From: Planctomycetaceae bacterium
Lineage (GTDB): Bacteria; Planctomycetota; Planctomycetia; Planctomycetales; Planctomycetaceae
Length of the DNA: 9,940 nucleotides
Assembly: GCA_003503535.1 (NCBI GenBank)
Contig: DOCI01000242.1
Coordinates: 32,603-42,542, forward strand
Direction: 5' to 3'
Position 1 is the stretch's first letter; every line of letters begins with the position of its first letter. The notes under the pieces are model-generated. The model made no database searches, was not told the DNA's origin, and saw only the letters and a list, made by a program, of their open reading frames with translations. Positions 1 through 6,576 of the stretch are shown here, piece after piece. The position numbers were made by a program, and so were the translations under genes.

Positions 1-1
1 A

Positions 2-139
2 AGCGGAGCGCCCCCGCCATCCCGGAAGACCTTTTCAAGAGGTATAAGGAAATCCGGTTTACAATTGGAACAGGGTTTAGACGAATTTGTTGCACGCTAC
101 ATGCAAGTCATCAAGAGTGAAACGGCACCGTTAATATAA
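2..139 (+). other. Possible 3' tail of an upstream gene, cut by the window edge
   Basis: Frame 2 is open from the window edge to a TAA at 137-139. Its last part reads like protein (GLDEFVARYMQVIKS). Frame 1 is also open, to a TGA at 118-120, and its first part (IPEDLFKRYKEIR) looks more protein-like than frame 2 there. The reading may therefore be the true end of a gene in frame 2, or a gene whose frame shifts near 65-85. No family can be recognised from about 45 residues. The sequence upstream of the window would settle it. Confidence 0.25.
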
Positions 140-452
140 AATTAATCCGTCCAGAATGACTGATTGATTATCCGTTAGTTCAAACATCAGGATAGACCGG
201 TCGATTGCTGGTCACCATGCTGAGTGACCCGCTCCGGAGCCGTCACTTTCCGCGATTGGCTGGTCAGCGTTCTTAATGTTCCCTCTGTTGTGATTTTCGC
301 TGTGAATTGACCTGAGAGGATTTAGCGAAGACAATGGAACGGGGAATCAATTTGTGTTCCTTGCTGCCTGAGTCCTCTGGTTTTCTTATTCGCGGATGCA
401 GGTTAGGCTCCAAATTGTGCAAAATGCGCGAATCGCACTTGGAATTTTCAAC
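140..452. other. Leader/intergenic region before the sulfatase gene
   Basis: I see no convincing gene here. Short open frames on both strands lack homology cues and a sensible ribosome-binding site. The stretch around 196-266 holds two adjacent inverted repeats and one direct repeat (listed separately), so it may be a regulatory or structured leader for the sulfatase gene. No clear sigma-70 promoter pair was found by eye. Confidence 0.5.
202..266. repeat. Cluster of short inverted and direct repeats
   Basis: GGTCAC (210-215) and GTGACC (224-229) form a perfect 6-bp inverted repeat around an 8-nt loop. Immediately after it, GCTCCGGAGC (231-240) is a perfect 10-bp palindrome. CGATTGCTGGTCA (202-214) recurs at 253-266 with one inserted G. 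Such clustering is compatible with operator sites or a folded leader upstream of the sulfatase gene. No regulator can be named. Confidence 0.45.
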
Positions 453-1856
453 ATGTTTCATCAATACATTCTACAAGCGATTATTCTATTCACGGTTGTC
501 ATTCCACAGCTCAAGTTTTCGCGGCCTGTTTATGCCGAACAGCCGACGCGTCCAAATATTGTCATGATCCTTGCCGATGACCAGTCGTATCGTGATTTCG
601 GGTTCATGGGAAATCCGCTGGTACAAACACCTCATCTGGATCAATTGGCGGCTGAGTCCGCTCGGTTTCCGAATGGCTATGTTCCAATGTCTGTCTGCCG
701 ACCTTCGCTGGCGACATTGCTGACGGGCTTATATCCGCATCAGCATGGCATCCACTTTAATCATCCTCCGCCTGGATTGAGTCGAATGCGGGAGATGACT
801 GCTCAGGAGTATCGAACAACACGTGCAAAAGCAGAACACTTGATTCGAGATGTGCCGACCCTCCCCAGAATTCTGGCAGAAGTCGGCTATGTTTCATTCC
901 AGGCAGGCAAACATTGGGAAGGAGATTTCCAAAACGCAGGTTTCACCCATGGCATGACGACCGGATTGCCAGCAGACATCTCCGATGCAATTCACGGCAC
1001 CCGCGAGCAGAAGAATGGAGAATGGGTTGCGCATGGCAATGGCGATGCCGGACTGGTAATTGGCCGGACGACAATGCAACCCGTCACAGATTTCATTGCC
1101 GAGAATGCCGAGTCTCCTTTTTTCCTCTGGTACGCACCGTTCCTGCCACACACTCCATTTGATGCCCCTCAGGAATTTTACGATTGTTATGCGGATCGAA
1201 ATATCCCCGATTACCTTCTGCCTTATTATGCGGAAATCGCGAGATTCGATAACACAGTTGGGCAATTGATGTCGTGCCTCGATCAGCACAATCTTCGGAA
1301 GCAAACGATGATCATCTTTGTTTCCGATAATGGATTCCGTCCCGATGCCAGTGGAAAACCGAAACAGGATAGTCGATCCAAATTATCCAGCGATGAAGAT
1401 GGTCTGCGAACGCCAATCCTGCTGAACTGGCCAGGTGTCATTTTGCCTGCGGACTATCCTCAAATTGTACAGACTATTGATCTGACTCCGACGATATTAG
1501 CGGGGGTTGGATTGTCCAGTAAGGTAACTCCGCAAATGCACGGGCTGAATTTATTACCTGCTGTGACTGGCGAAGTCGGATTGCCAGATCGCCCGGCGTT
1601 TGGAGCCATCTACCCGAACGATGCCGAAGTATTAGGGGACCCTGCTGCACATGCCAGAGGAGTGTGGGTACGATACGAAAATTATAAATTGATTCTTCCA
1701 GGCAAAGGGAAGCAACTTCTCTCCCCTGCCTTATACGATTTGCGAAGTGATCCCGAAGAGAATCAGAACCTGATTCACGATGCCAAGTATGCACAGCAGC
1801 AAAAACAATTGTCGCAGTTGCTCAAAGAATGGTGGCCTGCAGCGACACAAAACTGA
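453..1856 (+). CDS. Exported sulfatase family protein with a variant active site
   Basis: A 467-residue protein of the formylglycine-dependent sulfatase family (alkaline phosphatase superfamily), which cleaves sulfate esters, in planctomycetes often on polysaccharides. I chose the ATG at 453 because it places a hydrophobic signal sequence at the N-terminus, with likely cleavage after VYA (residue 28). The frame is open upstream to 396, but that extension adds a non-signal-like stretch. Visible landmarks: metal-binding Asp42-Asp43 (LADDQ), Cys82 in the SVCRPSLATLLTG motif, Lys153 (GKHWEG), His233 (LPHTP), Asp292-Asn293 (SDNG) and Lys310. Two canonical residues differ: Leu86 sits where the C-x-P-x-R motif has Arg, and Trp155 sits where GKWHLG-type motifs have His (His154 is adjacent). 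Length is normal for the family. The ribosome-binding site is weak (GGA at 441-443). It leads the + strand gene run. The family is sure; activity and substrate are not. Confidence 0.93.
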   Translation: MFHQYILQAIILFTVVIPQLKFSRPVYAEQPTRPNIVMILADDQSYRDFGFMGNPLVQTPHLDQLAAESARFPNGYVPMSVCRPSLATLLTGLYPHQHGIHFNHPPPGLSRMREMTAQEYRTTRAKAEHLIRDVPTLPRILAEVGYVSFQAGKHWEGDFQNAGFTHGMTTGLPADISDAIHGTREQKNGEWVAHGNGDAGLVIGRTTMQPVTDFIAENAESPFFLWYAPFLPHTPFDAPQEFYDCYADRNIPDYLLPYYAEIARFDNTVGQLMSCLDQHNLRKQTMIIFVSDNGFRPDASGKPKQDSRSKLSSDEDGLRTPILLNWPGVILPADYPQIVQTIDLTPTILAGVGLSSKVTPQMHGLNLLPAVTGEVGLPDRPAFGAIYPNDAEVLGDPAAHARGVWVRYENYKLILPGKGKQLLSPALYDLRSDPEENQNLIHDAKYAQQQKQLSQLLKEWWPAATQN

Positions 1857-1872
1857 AAGAGACATTTTCAAT

Positions 1873-1890
1873 CATTAATTACATTAATTA
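1873..1890 (+). repeat. Tandem 9-nt AT-rich repeat before the TIM-barrel gene
   Basis: CATTAATTA occurs twice head to tail (1873-1881 and 1882-1890) in the 50-base gap between the sulfatase and TIM-barrel genes, just upstream of the GGAG ribosome-binding site. It may help keep the translation start unfolded, or may be chance in an AT-rich spacer. Confidence 0.5.
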
Positions 1891-1896
1891 TTAGTT

Positions 1897-1900
1897 GGAG
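1897..1900 (+). promoter_or_regulatory. Shine-Dalgarno site that sets the TIM-barrel start
   Basis: GGAG lies six bases before the ATG at 1907. The frame is also open from a TTG at 1895, but that codon overlaps this site, so ATG 1907 is the better start. Confidence 0.75.
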
Positions 1901-1906
1901 TTAAAT

Positions 1907-2833
1907 ATGAGTATTCAGAACAATTCCCTCTCACGAAGAGCGTTTTGCGGCACGATGGCGGCAGGTTTGTCAGCTGCGTTACTGCCAGATTCGTCCTGGG
2001 CGGCGACCAACGAGTTCCAATTGAAGTACCTCGTTGGCTCCTGCATGTATGGCTACAAACCACTGGCAGAGATTATTGCGGAGGTTCCAAAAACCGGATC
2101 CAATTCGATCGATCTCTGGCCGATGGTTCATGGAAATCAGCGGGAGCAAGTCGATGAAATTGGTGTCGAAAAAACACGAGAACTGCTCAAAAAGCACAAT
2201 GTCCATCTCGGATGTATTACGCAGTATAAACTCGGCCCCTTCGGCTTGCAGGACGAAATGCGATTTGCCAACTCGTTTGGTTGCCAGACAATGGTAACGG
2301 GTGGCAAAGGTCCACGGGGGTTGACTGGCGGCGATCTTAAAAAAGCCGTGGCAACATTTCTTGAAGAATTGAAACCACACCTTGAAGTTGCGGAAGAAAC
2401 CGGGGTCACGATTGCCATCGAAAATCATGGCAACAATCTGATCGAATCGCCGGACTCACTCAAATGGCTGGCGGAACTTCGGCCATCCAAAAATCTGGGA
2501 ATCGCGCTGGCGCCGTATCATCTGCCGCAAGATCCCGAACTGTTGGCTCAATTGATCCGTGACCTCGATGATTCCATTTCCGTCTTCTATGCCTGGCAGC
2601 ATGGCATGGGCTGCATGACTAAACTTCCTAAAGAGCAGGAACTCCTGCAACTGCCGGGGCGAGGCTCCCTCGACTTTGCTCCCCTGTTGGCGGCATTGAA
2701 AACGATTCAATACTCAGGCTGGACGGAAATCTTCATGCATCCGGTCCCCCGCGGGATTCCGATTCTCGAAGAGACTTCAGCAGTCACTGCGGAAATTAAC
2801 CGGTCACGAGAGTATCTCAACAAATTGCTGTAG
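1907..2833 (+). CDS. Tat-exported xylose isomerase-like TIM-barrel protein
   Basis: A 308-residue protein of the xylose isomerase-like TIM-barrel superfamily (sugar phosphate isomerase/epimerase, AP endonuclease family 2 fold). The N-terminus has a twin-arginine signal: SRRAF (residues 9-13), a short hydrophobic stretch, and likely cleavage near SSWAA, so the folded protein is probably exported by Tat. Family ligands visible by eye are Glu172 (IENHG), His232 (WQHG) and Glu274 (TEIFMHP). The position that usually carries an Asp in a D-x-x-H motif reads Ala202 in APYH, with His205 kept. Members normally bind a divalent metal and isomerise or epimerise sugars; losing one ligand may alter or abolish this. 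It starts 50 bases after the sulfatase stop, so the two are probably co-transcribed and may act on the same glycan. The family call is firm; substrate is unknown. Confidence 0.88.
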   Translation: MSIQNNSLSRRAFCGTMAAGLSAALLPDSSWAATNEFQLKYLVGSCMYGYKPLAEIIAEVPKTGSNSIDLWPMVHGNQREQVDEIGVEKTRELLKKHNVHLGCITQYKLGPFGLQDEMRFANSFGCQTMVTGGKGPRGLTGGDLKKAVATFLEELKPHLEVAEETGVTIAIENHGNNLIESPDSLKWLAELRPSKNLGIALAPYHLPQDPELLAQLIRDLDDSISVFYAWQHGMGCMTKLPKEQELLQLPGRGSLDFAPLLAALKTIQYSGWTEIFMHPVPRGIPILEETSAVTAEINRSREYLNKLL

Positions 2834-2851
2834 GAGAAAACGAGTTTTTAT

Positions 2852-2927
2852 TTGTCACAGAGGCCTCAGAGATTGTCAGGAGATGTCTTATGTAATCCTC
2901 TGAGTGCCCTGTGCGAAACCGTGACAA
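2852..2927. repeat. Long imperfect inverted repeat between TIM-barrel and PhoD-like genes
   Basis: CTCAGAG (2865-2871) pairs with CTCTGAG (2898-2904). The flanks CACAG/GGC (2856-2864) pair with GCC/CTGTG (2906-2913), giving about 15 bp with two single-base bulges and a 26-nt loop. An outer pair, TTGTCAC (2852-2858) and GTGACAA (2921-2927), offers a competing fold. There is no T-run, so this is not a standard intrinsic terminator. It looks more like a dispersed intergenic repeat or an mRNA-stabilising or processing element. Confidence 0.55.
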
Positions 2928-2963
2928 GGTCATACAAAACGAAATAAAATTGAAACCGATTTC

Positions 2964-4814
2964 ATGCTTAAAAATTACCTTATTGCTCTCATTGTGTTTT
3001 TTAGCATTTGCTCAAACGTGACTCTGGCCCAATCAAATTTCTGGCCAGATCCTACTTCCAATGAAGTCCTGCCCTATGAAACAACCGGATTGGTTAACGG
3101 CCCTCTCTTAGGCAGGCCCGCAGATGATGCGGTTCGTTTGTGGATTCAAACCAGGGAGCCCGTTGAGTTTGAAGTTCTCTACTCAGAACATCTGCCACTC
3201 GATGGTGAGTCTCAAACAGTATCCAGTCGAACAATTGCAGAGGCAGCCAATACGGGTATCGTGGATCTCGCCGGTCTGAAGTCGAACACTCGTTATTATT
3301 ATGGGGTTCGTATTCAGAATATGCTGGCCGATTTGCGGGAATCGATTGATGATCCGTGGCCTTCCTTTCGCACTCTGCCAAATTCCAGTGACGCCAAAGA
3401 TGCGACATACAATCCGGAAGGGGTATTCAATGTCCGCTTCGCGGTGGGACATTGTGCGTCGCAGGCTCCTGTGGAATCGGGAGGGCAATACGCCAGCACC
3501 CCGGCTTATACGACATTGCTCAACCAACATGCCGATGAGGCGATGTTCGCGATTGTCAACGGAGATATCATTTACGAAGCGGAACGGGATGGGACTCTGG
3601 AAGGTGTTCGGAAAAACTATGAACTCTATTTTTCACGAGGCCGATCCTTCTCAAAACTGTTTCGACATGTGCCGGGTTTGTTCACGTTCGATGATCATGA
3701 TGTCGGCTGGGATATTCATGGCTGCGGGGAAATTGGTCTCAAAGAAGGACCGCATTTGATCCGGGATATTGGTCTCCAGGGCTATCGAGATTTCATCGGC
3801 TGGGCGAATTATGCAGGTCCACAAACCGGAAGCCTGCGGTTTGGCAAAGCCGAGATGAAGTCCGGTTCCGATATTCTTTTTGATCCTCAAGCCGACTTTT
3901 CCGATCTGGATCCTCAAACGGTCAGCACGATCCATTTGGGAAATTTCACACGCGAGGCAAAATCTCCCAAGCGACAAAATCAGGCTCCCAGAAATTCAGG
4001 AGTTTATGGCCTGGTCAAAGTGGTCGATGCCCAACATCTGAAAATCACACCACCTGCTCGTGTTGATGAATCAATCCCTTACAGCATCGGCATGCATCAT
4101 TACTACGACTGGCAGGTTTCAAATTGTCATTTCTTTGCGCTCGATACCCGTGGCGAGCGATCCAATAGGAATCCAAAAAACCGTGAGGATCCGAGTCTAT
4201 TCATTCTGGGGCCTGCTCAGGAAAAATGGCTCATTGAAGGCATGCAGAATACACAAGCCGAGTTCATCTTTCTGATTTCTCCCGATCCGTGGATGGTGTA
4301 TCACACAGCCGCCCATGTCAGTAATGCACCGGGAGCCGATAAAGACGACAAGGGCGATGGCTTCCCCTCATTTGTCCATCAGCGGGAGAAACTTCTGGAA
4401 ATCATGGCTCAAATCAAGAAGCCGATTCTGATTTTCACCGGCGATGTTCATGCCTCCGCTTCCATCAAAATCACAGATAATGTCTGGGAAATGATGTGCG
4501 GGCCTCTCGGCTCAACGGGTCATCCTCTGGGAACGCTCGGCAACCCTCCCACCGGTGGAAAATGGTCGAGCATGGGACGGGAAGTGGAAATGCGCTGGGT
4601 CGCGGGTTTTCCGAACAATTTGCCTTATCAGCGGATCAGGAATACATTTTATGGAATGGTGCAGGTCAATAATGTACTGAAAGTCGCATCGCCGGAAGGA
4701 AATCAACCTCAGTGGACCGCCTATGATGAGCCAACCGTTACCATTCGCTGGCACGATGGCTATAATGGTTCGCTGATGTACGCAGAAACAATCTCAACAA
4801 TGGATGCTCGTTAA
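2964..4814 (+). CDS. Secreted PhoD-like metallophosphatase
   Basis: A 616-residue alkaline phosphatase D-like protein of the calcineurin-type metallophosphatase superfamily, which hydrolyses phosphate mono- or diesters outside the cytoplasm. Residues 1-22 form a Sec signal peptide ending LAQ. Residues about 35-140 are the N-terminal fibronectin-like PhoD domain (AVRLWIQT, LKSNTRYYYGVRI). The catalytic domain follows: GHCAS (162-166), NGDIIYE (199-205), DDHDVGWD (243-250), LDTRG (393-397), GPAQEKWL (416-423), SPDPW (439-443) and the metal-binding GDVHAS (493-498). The stretch of roughly 290-375 between DDHD and LDTRG has no motif I recognise and may be a subfamily insertion. No strong ribosome-binding site precedes the ATG, but the signal peptide begins right at it. 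The gap to the TIM-barrel gene is 130 bases. The true substrate cannot be read from the sequence. Confidence 0.9.
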   Translation: MLKNYLIALIVFFSICSNVTLAQSNFWPDPTSNEVLPYETTGLVNGPLLGRPADDAVRLWIQTREPVEFEVLYSEHLPLDGESQTVSSRTIAEAANTGIVDLAGLKSNTRYYYGVRIQNMLADLRESIDDPWPSFRTLPNSSDAKDATYNPEGVFNVRFAVGHCASQAPVESGGQYASTPAYTTLLNQHADEAMFAIVNGDIIYEAERDGTLEGVRKNYELYFSRGRSFSKLFRHVPGLFTFDDHDVGWDIHGCGEIGLKEGPHLIRDIGLQGYRDFIGWANYAGPQTGSLRFGKAEMKSGSDILFDPQADFSDLDPQTVSTIHLGNFTREAKSPKRQNQAPRNSGVYGLVKVVDAQHLKITPPARVDESIPYSIGMHHYYDWQVSNCHFFALDTRGERSNRNPKNREDPSLFILGPAQEKWLIEGMQNTQAEFIFLISPDPWMVYHTAAHVSNAPGADKDDKGDGFPSFVHQREKLLEIMAQIKKPILIFTGDVHASASIKITDNVWEMMCGPLGSTGHPLGTLGNPPTGGKWSSMGREVEMRWVAGFPNNLPYQRIRNTFYGMVQVNNVLKVASPEGNQPQWTAYDEPTVTIRWHDGYNGSLMYAETISTMDAR

Positions 4815-4913
4815 GAGTTTTCATCAATCAAACACTTTAGTGGATTGCTTCAATTAAATTTCCAGGGTGCCTCTGATATTTCATTGGAACAGAACATTAG
4901 TTAATAATTTTAT

Positions 4914-4917
4914 AAGG
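4914..4917 (+). promoter_or_regulatory. Shine-Dalgarno site that sets the PfpI-like start
   Basis: AAGG lies nine bases before the ATG at 4927. The frame is open back to a GTG at 4867, but that 20-residue extension is not conserved-looking, and the protein from ATG 4927 begins at the first beta strand of the fold. Confidence 0.6.
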
Positions 4918-4926
4918 TTGACGCTC

Positions 4927-5514
4927 ATGTCTCAGGAAAAAGTTCTCATCATCATTGGCGATGCTTCTGAAACGCTCGATACTCTGTATCCCTTTTATCG
5001 ACTGATCGAAGCAGGATTTAAGCCCGTCGTCGCTGCTCCCGAAAAGCGGAAGTATCAGATGGTGATGCATGAAGTGAAGCCAGGCTGGACGATCACCAAA
5101 GAATGGGAAGGCTACACGATTGACGCCGAAGTCAGCTTTGCGGAAATCAATCCCGAGGAATATGCAGGGATCATGTTTTCTGGCGGACGTGCTCCCGAAT
5201 ACATTCGCTACGATGAAGACCTCGTGCGGGCCACTCGTCATTTCTTCGAAGCCGGCAAGCCAATTGCCAGCGTTTGTCACGGCGTGGAAATTCCAGCCTA
5301 TGCTGACTGTGTTCGCGATCGTCGTATGGCCACTGTTCCTAAATGCAAATTCGATTTGGAAGTTTGTGGTGGCATTTTTGTCGATGAAGCCTGTGTCATT
5401 GACGGCAACCTGATCAGCGGTCGTACCTTCCATGACAACGGCCACTATCTTGGTCCGTGGATTAAACTCCTGGAAGAAGCCCGGGCGAACAAAGAAACCA
5501 CTGTCAAAGCTTGA
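4927..5514 (+). CDS. DJ-1/PfpI family protein
   Basis: A 195-residue single-domain protein of the DJ-1/PfpI (class I glutamine amidotransferase-like) superfamily. It opens directly with the first strand (KVLIIIGDASE), has no signal peptide and should be cytoplasmic, unlike its three upstream neighbours. Key features are Glu15 near the first strand, the GGRAPEYIR motif (86-94) typical of the PfpI branch, and the nucleophile elbow SVCHG with Cys117-His118. PfpI relatives have been described as proteases, glyoxalases or deglycases, and the true role of most members is disputed. Five cysteines lie between 117 and 156 (117, 128, 140, 147, 156), which is rather many for so small a protein and could suit redox sensing. 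It is the last gene of the + strand run, 112 bases after the PhoD-like gene, and a hairpin terminator follows. It could have its own promoter in that AT-rich gap. Confidence 0.9.
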   Translation: MSQEKVLIIIGDASETLDTLYPFYRLIEAGFKPVVAAPEKRKYQMVMHEVKPGWTITKEWEGYTIDAEVSFAEINPEEYAGIMFSGGRAPEYIRYDEDLVRATRHFFEAGKPIASVCHGVEIPAYADCVRDRRMATVPKCKFDLEVCGGIFVDEACVIDGNLISGRTFHDNGHYLGPWIKLLEEARANKETTVKA

Positions 5515-5606
5515 GGATGGTGTGCGAAGGAGGAACACCTGTTCGAGATTGTTCGTGCAACAACGAAGACAGGATTTCAATATCCCGCGTAAAGTTTGCA
5601 TTACTG

Positions 5607-5641
5607 AGCAGTTCCAATTGAGAATCAATGGGACTGCTTTT
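5607..5641 (+). terminator. Intrinsic terminator after the PfpI-like gene
   Basis: The left arm 5607-5620 and right arm 5626-5638 pair over about 13 bp (AGCAGTTCC with GGGACTGCT, then ATTG with CAAT), with one G-T pair and one bulged A. The loop is AGAAT, and a short T-run (5638-5641) follows. It lies 93 bases after the stop codon at 5514. Confidence 0.7.
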
Positions 5642-5677
5642 CAAAACTGATCAATAGTCATTCGTGTTTTTTTGCAT

Positions 5678-5703
5678 AAAAAAAGGGAGCACGAATGCTC
5701 CCT
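5678..5703 (-). terminator. Intrinsic terminator of the PDZ protein gene
   Basis: AGGGAGCA (5684-5691) and TGCTCCCT (5696-5703) form a perfect 8-bp stem around a CGAA loop. Read on the - strand, seven T's (5678-5684) follow. It lies 25 bases past the stop of the - strand PDZ gene and faces the terminator at 5607-5641. The + strand also has seven T's at 5667-5673. Confidence 0.85.
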
Positions 5704-5727
5704 GTGTCTAATGTTGAACTTGCTGAA

Positions 5728-6321
5728 TTATGGGGCAAGAGGAACGGGGCGTCTTGGTGGGCCGGACGGACCTTTTCGGTGACGGCCCAGGTCGACAGTC
5801 TCTTCTTTTACCTGAGTAGTTGCATGGTAGATATAACGGACTTTCGTCGGACCATAGTGGTTGTCCATCTGCACGATCTGCCAGGGTTCATTTCGGTTTC
5901 TGCGTTTCATATTGTTCGCGATGGTGATTTTATCGAGACGGGTAATCACATCGCCCGGCTGCAAACCGAGATCGTGCAGGGGTGAGTTTGGATCCAGATC
6001 CATAATCCGTGCTCCCCAGAACGGAATTGGTCGTCCGCCAGTTGAGATCTGCATGTATTGTGCGAGGAATGTCCCCTGCAGCATTGTTGAATAATATCCT
6101 TCAGGAGCGGGAAGAACCATTGCGGCTTTGCGGGGATCGTTATTCGCGGGATCATCAACAGCGGCACCATATGCAAAGTCGGAGACTTCAACCGGGGCTT
6201 CATCTGGTTGTGGCACCGTTTGGGCATTGACATCCGAAACTGCCAGGGTCAGGAGCATACAAGCGATGAGCATAAAGCTGCCTGCTTGCTTAAGTTGGTG
6301 AAAAGTTTTCTGAAATGTCAT
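5728..6321 (-). CDS. Small secreted PDZ-domain protein
   Basis: A 197-residue exported protein whose only recognisable domain is one PDZ fold. I chose the ATG at 6321 because AGGG lies eight bases upstream and because residues 12-33 then form a signal peptide (hydrophobic LIACMLLTLAV, cleavage after VNA). The frame is open to 6432, but that extension would bury the signal. Residues about 98-170 are PDZ-like: FWGARIMDLDPNSPLHDLG, then LQPGDVITRLD and a final strand VRYIYHAT. PDZ domains bind C-terminal peptides or unfolded segments and usually accompany a protease domain; none is present here. The last 18 residues are rich in Arg, Pro and Gly. A strong terminator follows the gene. The 255-base gap from the upstream gene at 6577 suggests its own promoter. 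The function is probably binding or scaffolding outside the cytoplasm; the partner is unknown. Confidence 0.8.
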   Translation of the reverse strand: MTFQKTFHQLKQAGSFMLIACMLLTLAVSDVNAQTVPQPDEAPVEVSDFAYGAAVDDPANNDPRKAAMVLPAPEGYYSTMLQGTFLAQYMQISTGGRPIPFWGARIMDLDPNSPLHDLGLQPGDVITRLDKITIANNMKRRNRNEPWQIVQMDNHYGPTKVRYIYHATTQVKEETVDLGRHRKGPSGPPRRPVPLAP

Positions 6322-6329
6322 GTCTGTAG

Positions 6330-6333
6330 CCCT
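6330..6333 (-). promoter_or_regulatory. Shine-Dalgarno site that sets the PDZ gene start
   Basis: On the - strand AGGG stands eight bases before the ATG at 6321. It supports this start over the upstream ATG at 6432. Confidence 0.6.
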
Positions 6334-6576
6334 GTTAAGATATTGAGGTCGTGAAATGCATTGAATCCCAGTGGATTCGAAAAGCATTTTTCTCACACTA
6401 GTCACGGTAACGGACCAAAGTCCATTGGGCATGATGTGATAAGATCAATATCAAGGAGGATTAGTTGATTAAGTAGGGCTGATATGAATATGACAATAGT
6501 TGCGATTATTGCTGTACTGGACTGAACATCATTGTAGGAGTGTCGAGCGTTATTCCCATTCGTAAGACTAACCGTC

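Noticed and set aside
334..567. 77-codon frame overlapping the sulfatase start
   Set aside because: Its protein has no domain-like pattern and it runs into the sulfatase gene in another frame; no good ribosome-binding site.
1979..2428. 149-codon antisense frame inside the TIM-barrel gene
   Set aside because: It lies fully within a well-supported gene and shows no motifs or ribosome-binding site.
3301..3759. 152-codon + strand frame inside the PhoD-like gene
   Set aside because: Out-of-frame shadow; the PhoD motifs GHCAS, NGDIIYE and DDHD lie in the other frame over the same stretch.
4884..4916. Possible promoter before the PfpI-like gene (TTGGAA with an AT-rich -10)
   Set aside because: No -10 hexamer of good match falls at 16-18 bases spacing; the AT-rich gap alone is not enough.
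4897..5628. 243-codon open frame antisense to the PfpI-like gene
   Set aside because: It mirrors a clear gene, has no recognisable motif, and its composition is that of a reverse-strand shadow.
6453..6460. Strong Shine-Dalgarno-like AAGGAGGA
   Set aside because: The only nearby start is a TTG that meets a stop after three codons, so nothing is translated from it.
6484..6525. 13-codon hydrophobic open frame (MNMTIVAIIAVLD) with AGGG upstream
   Set aside because: Too short to support as a gene without conservation, and it lies on the + strand between two - strand genes; chance is likely.
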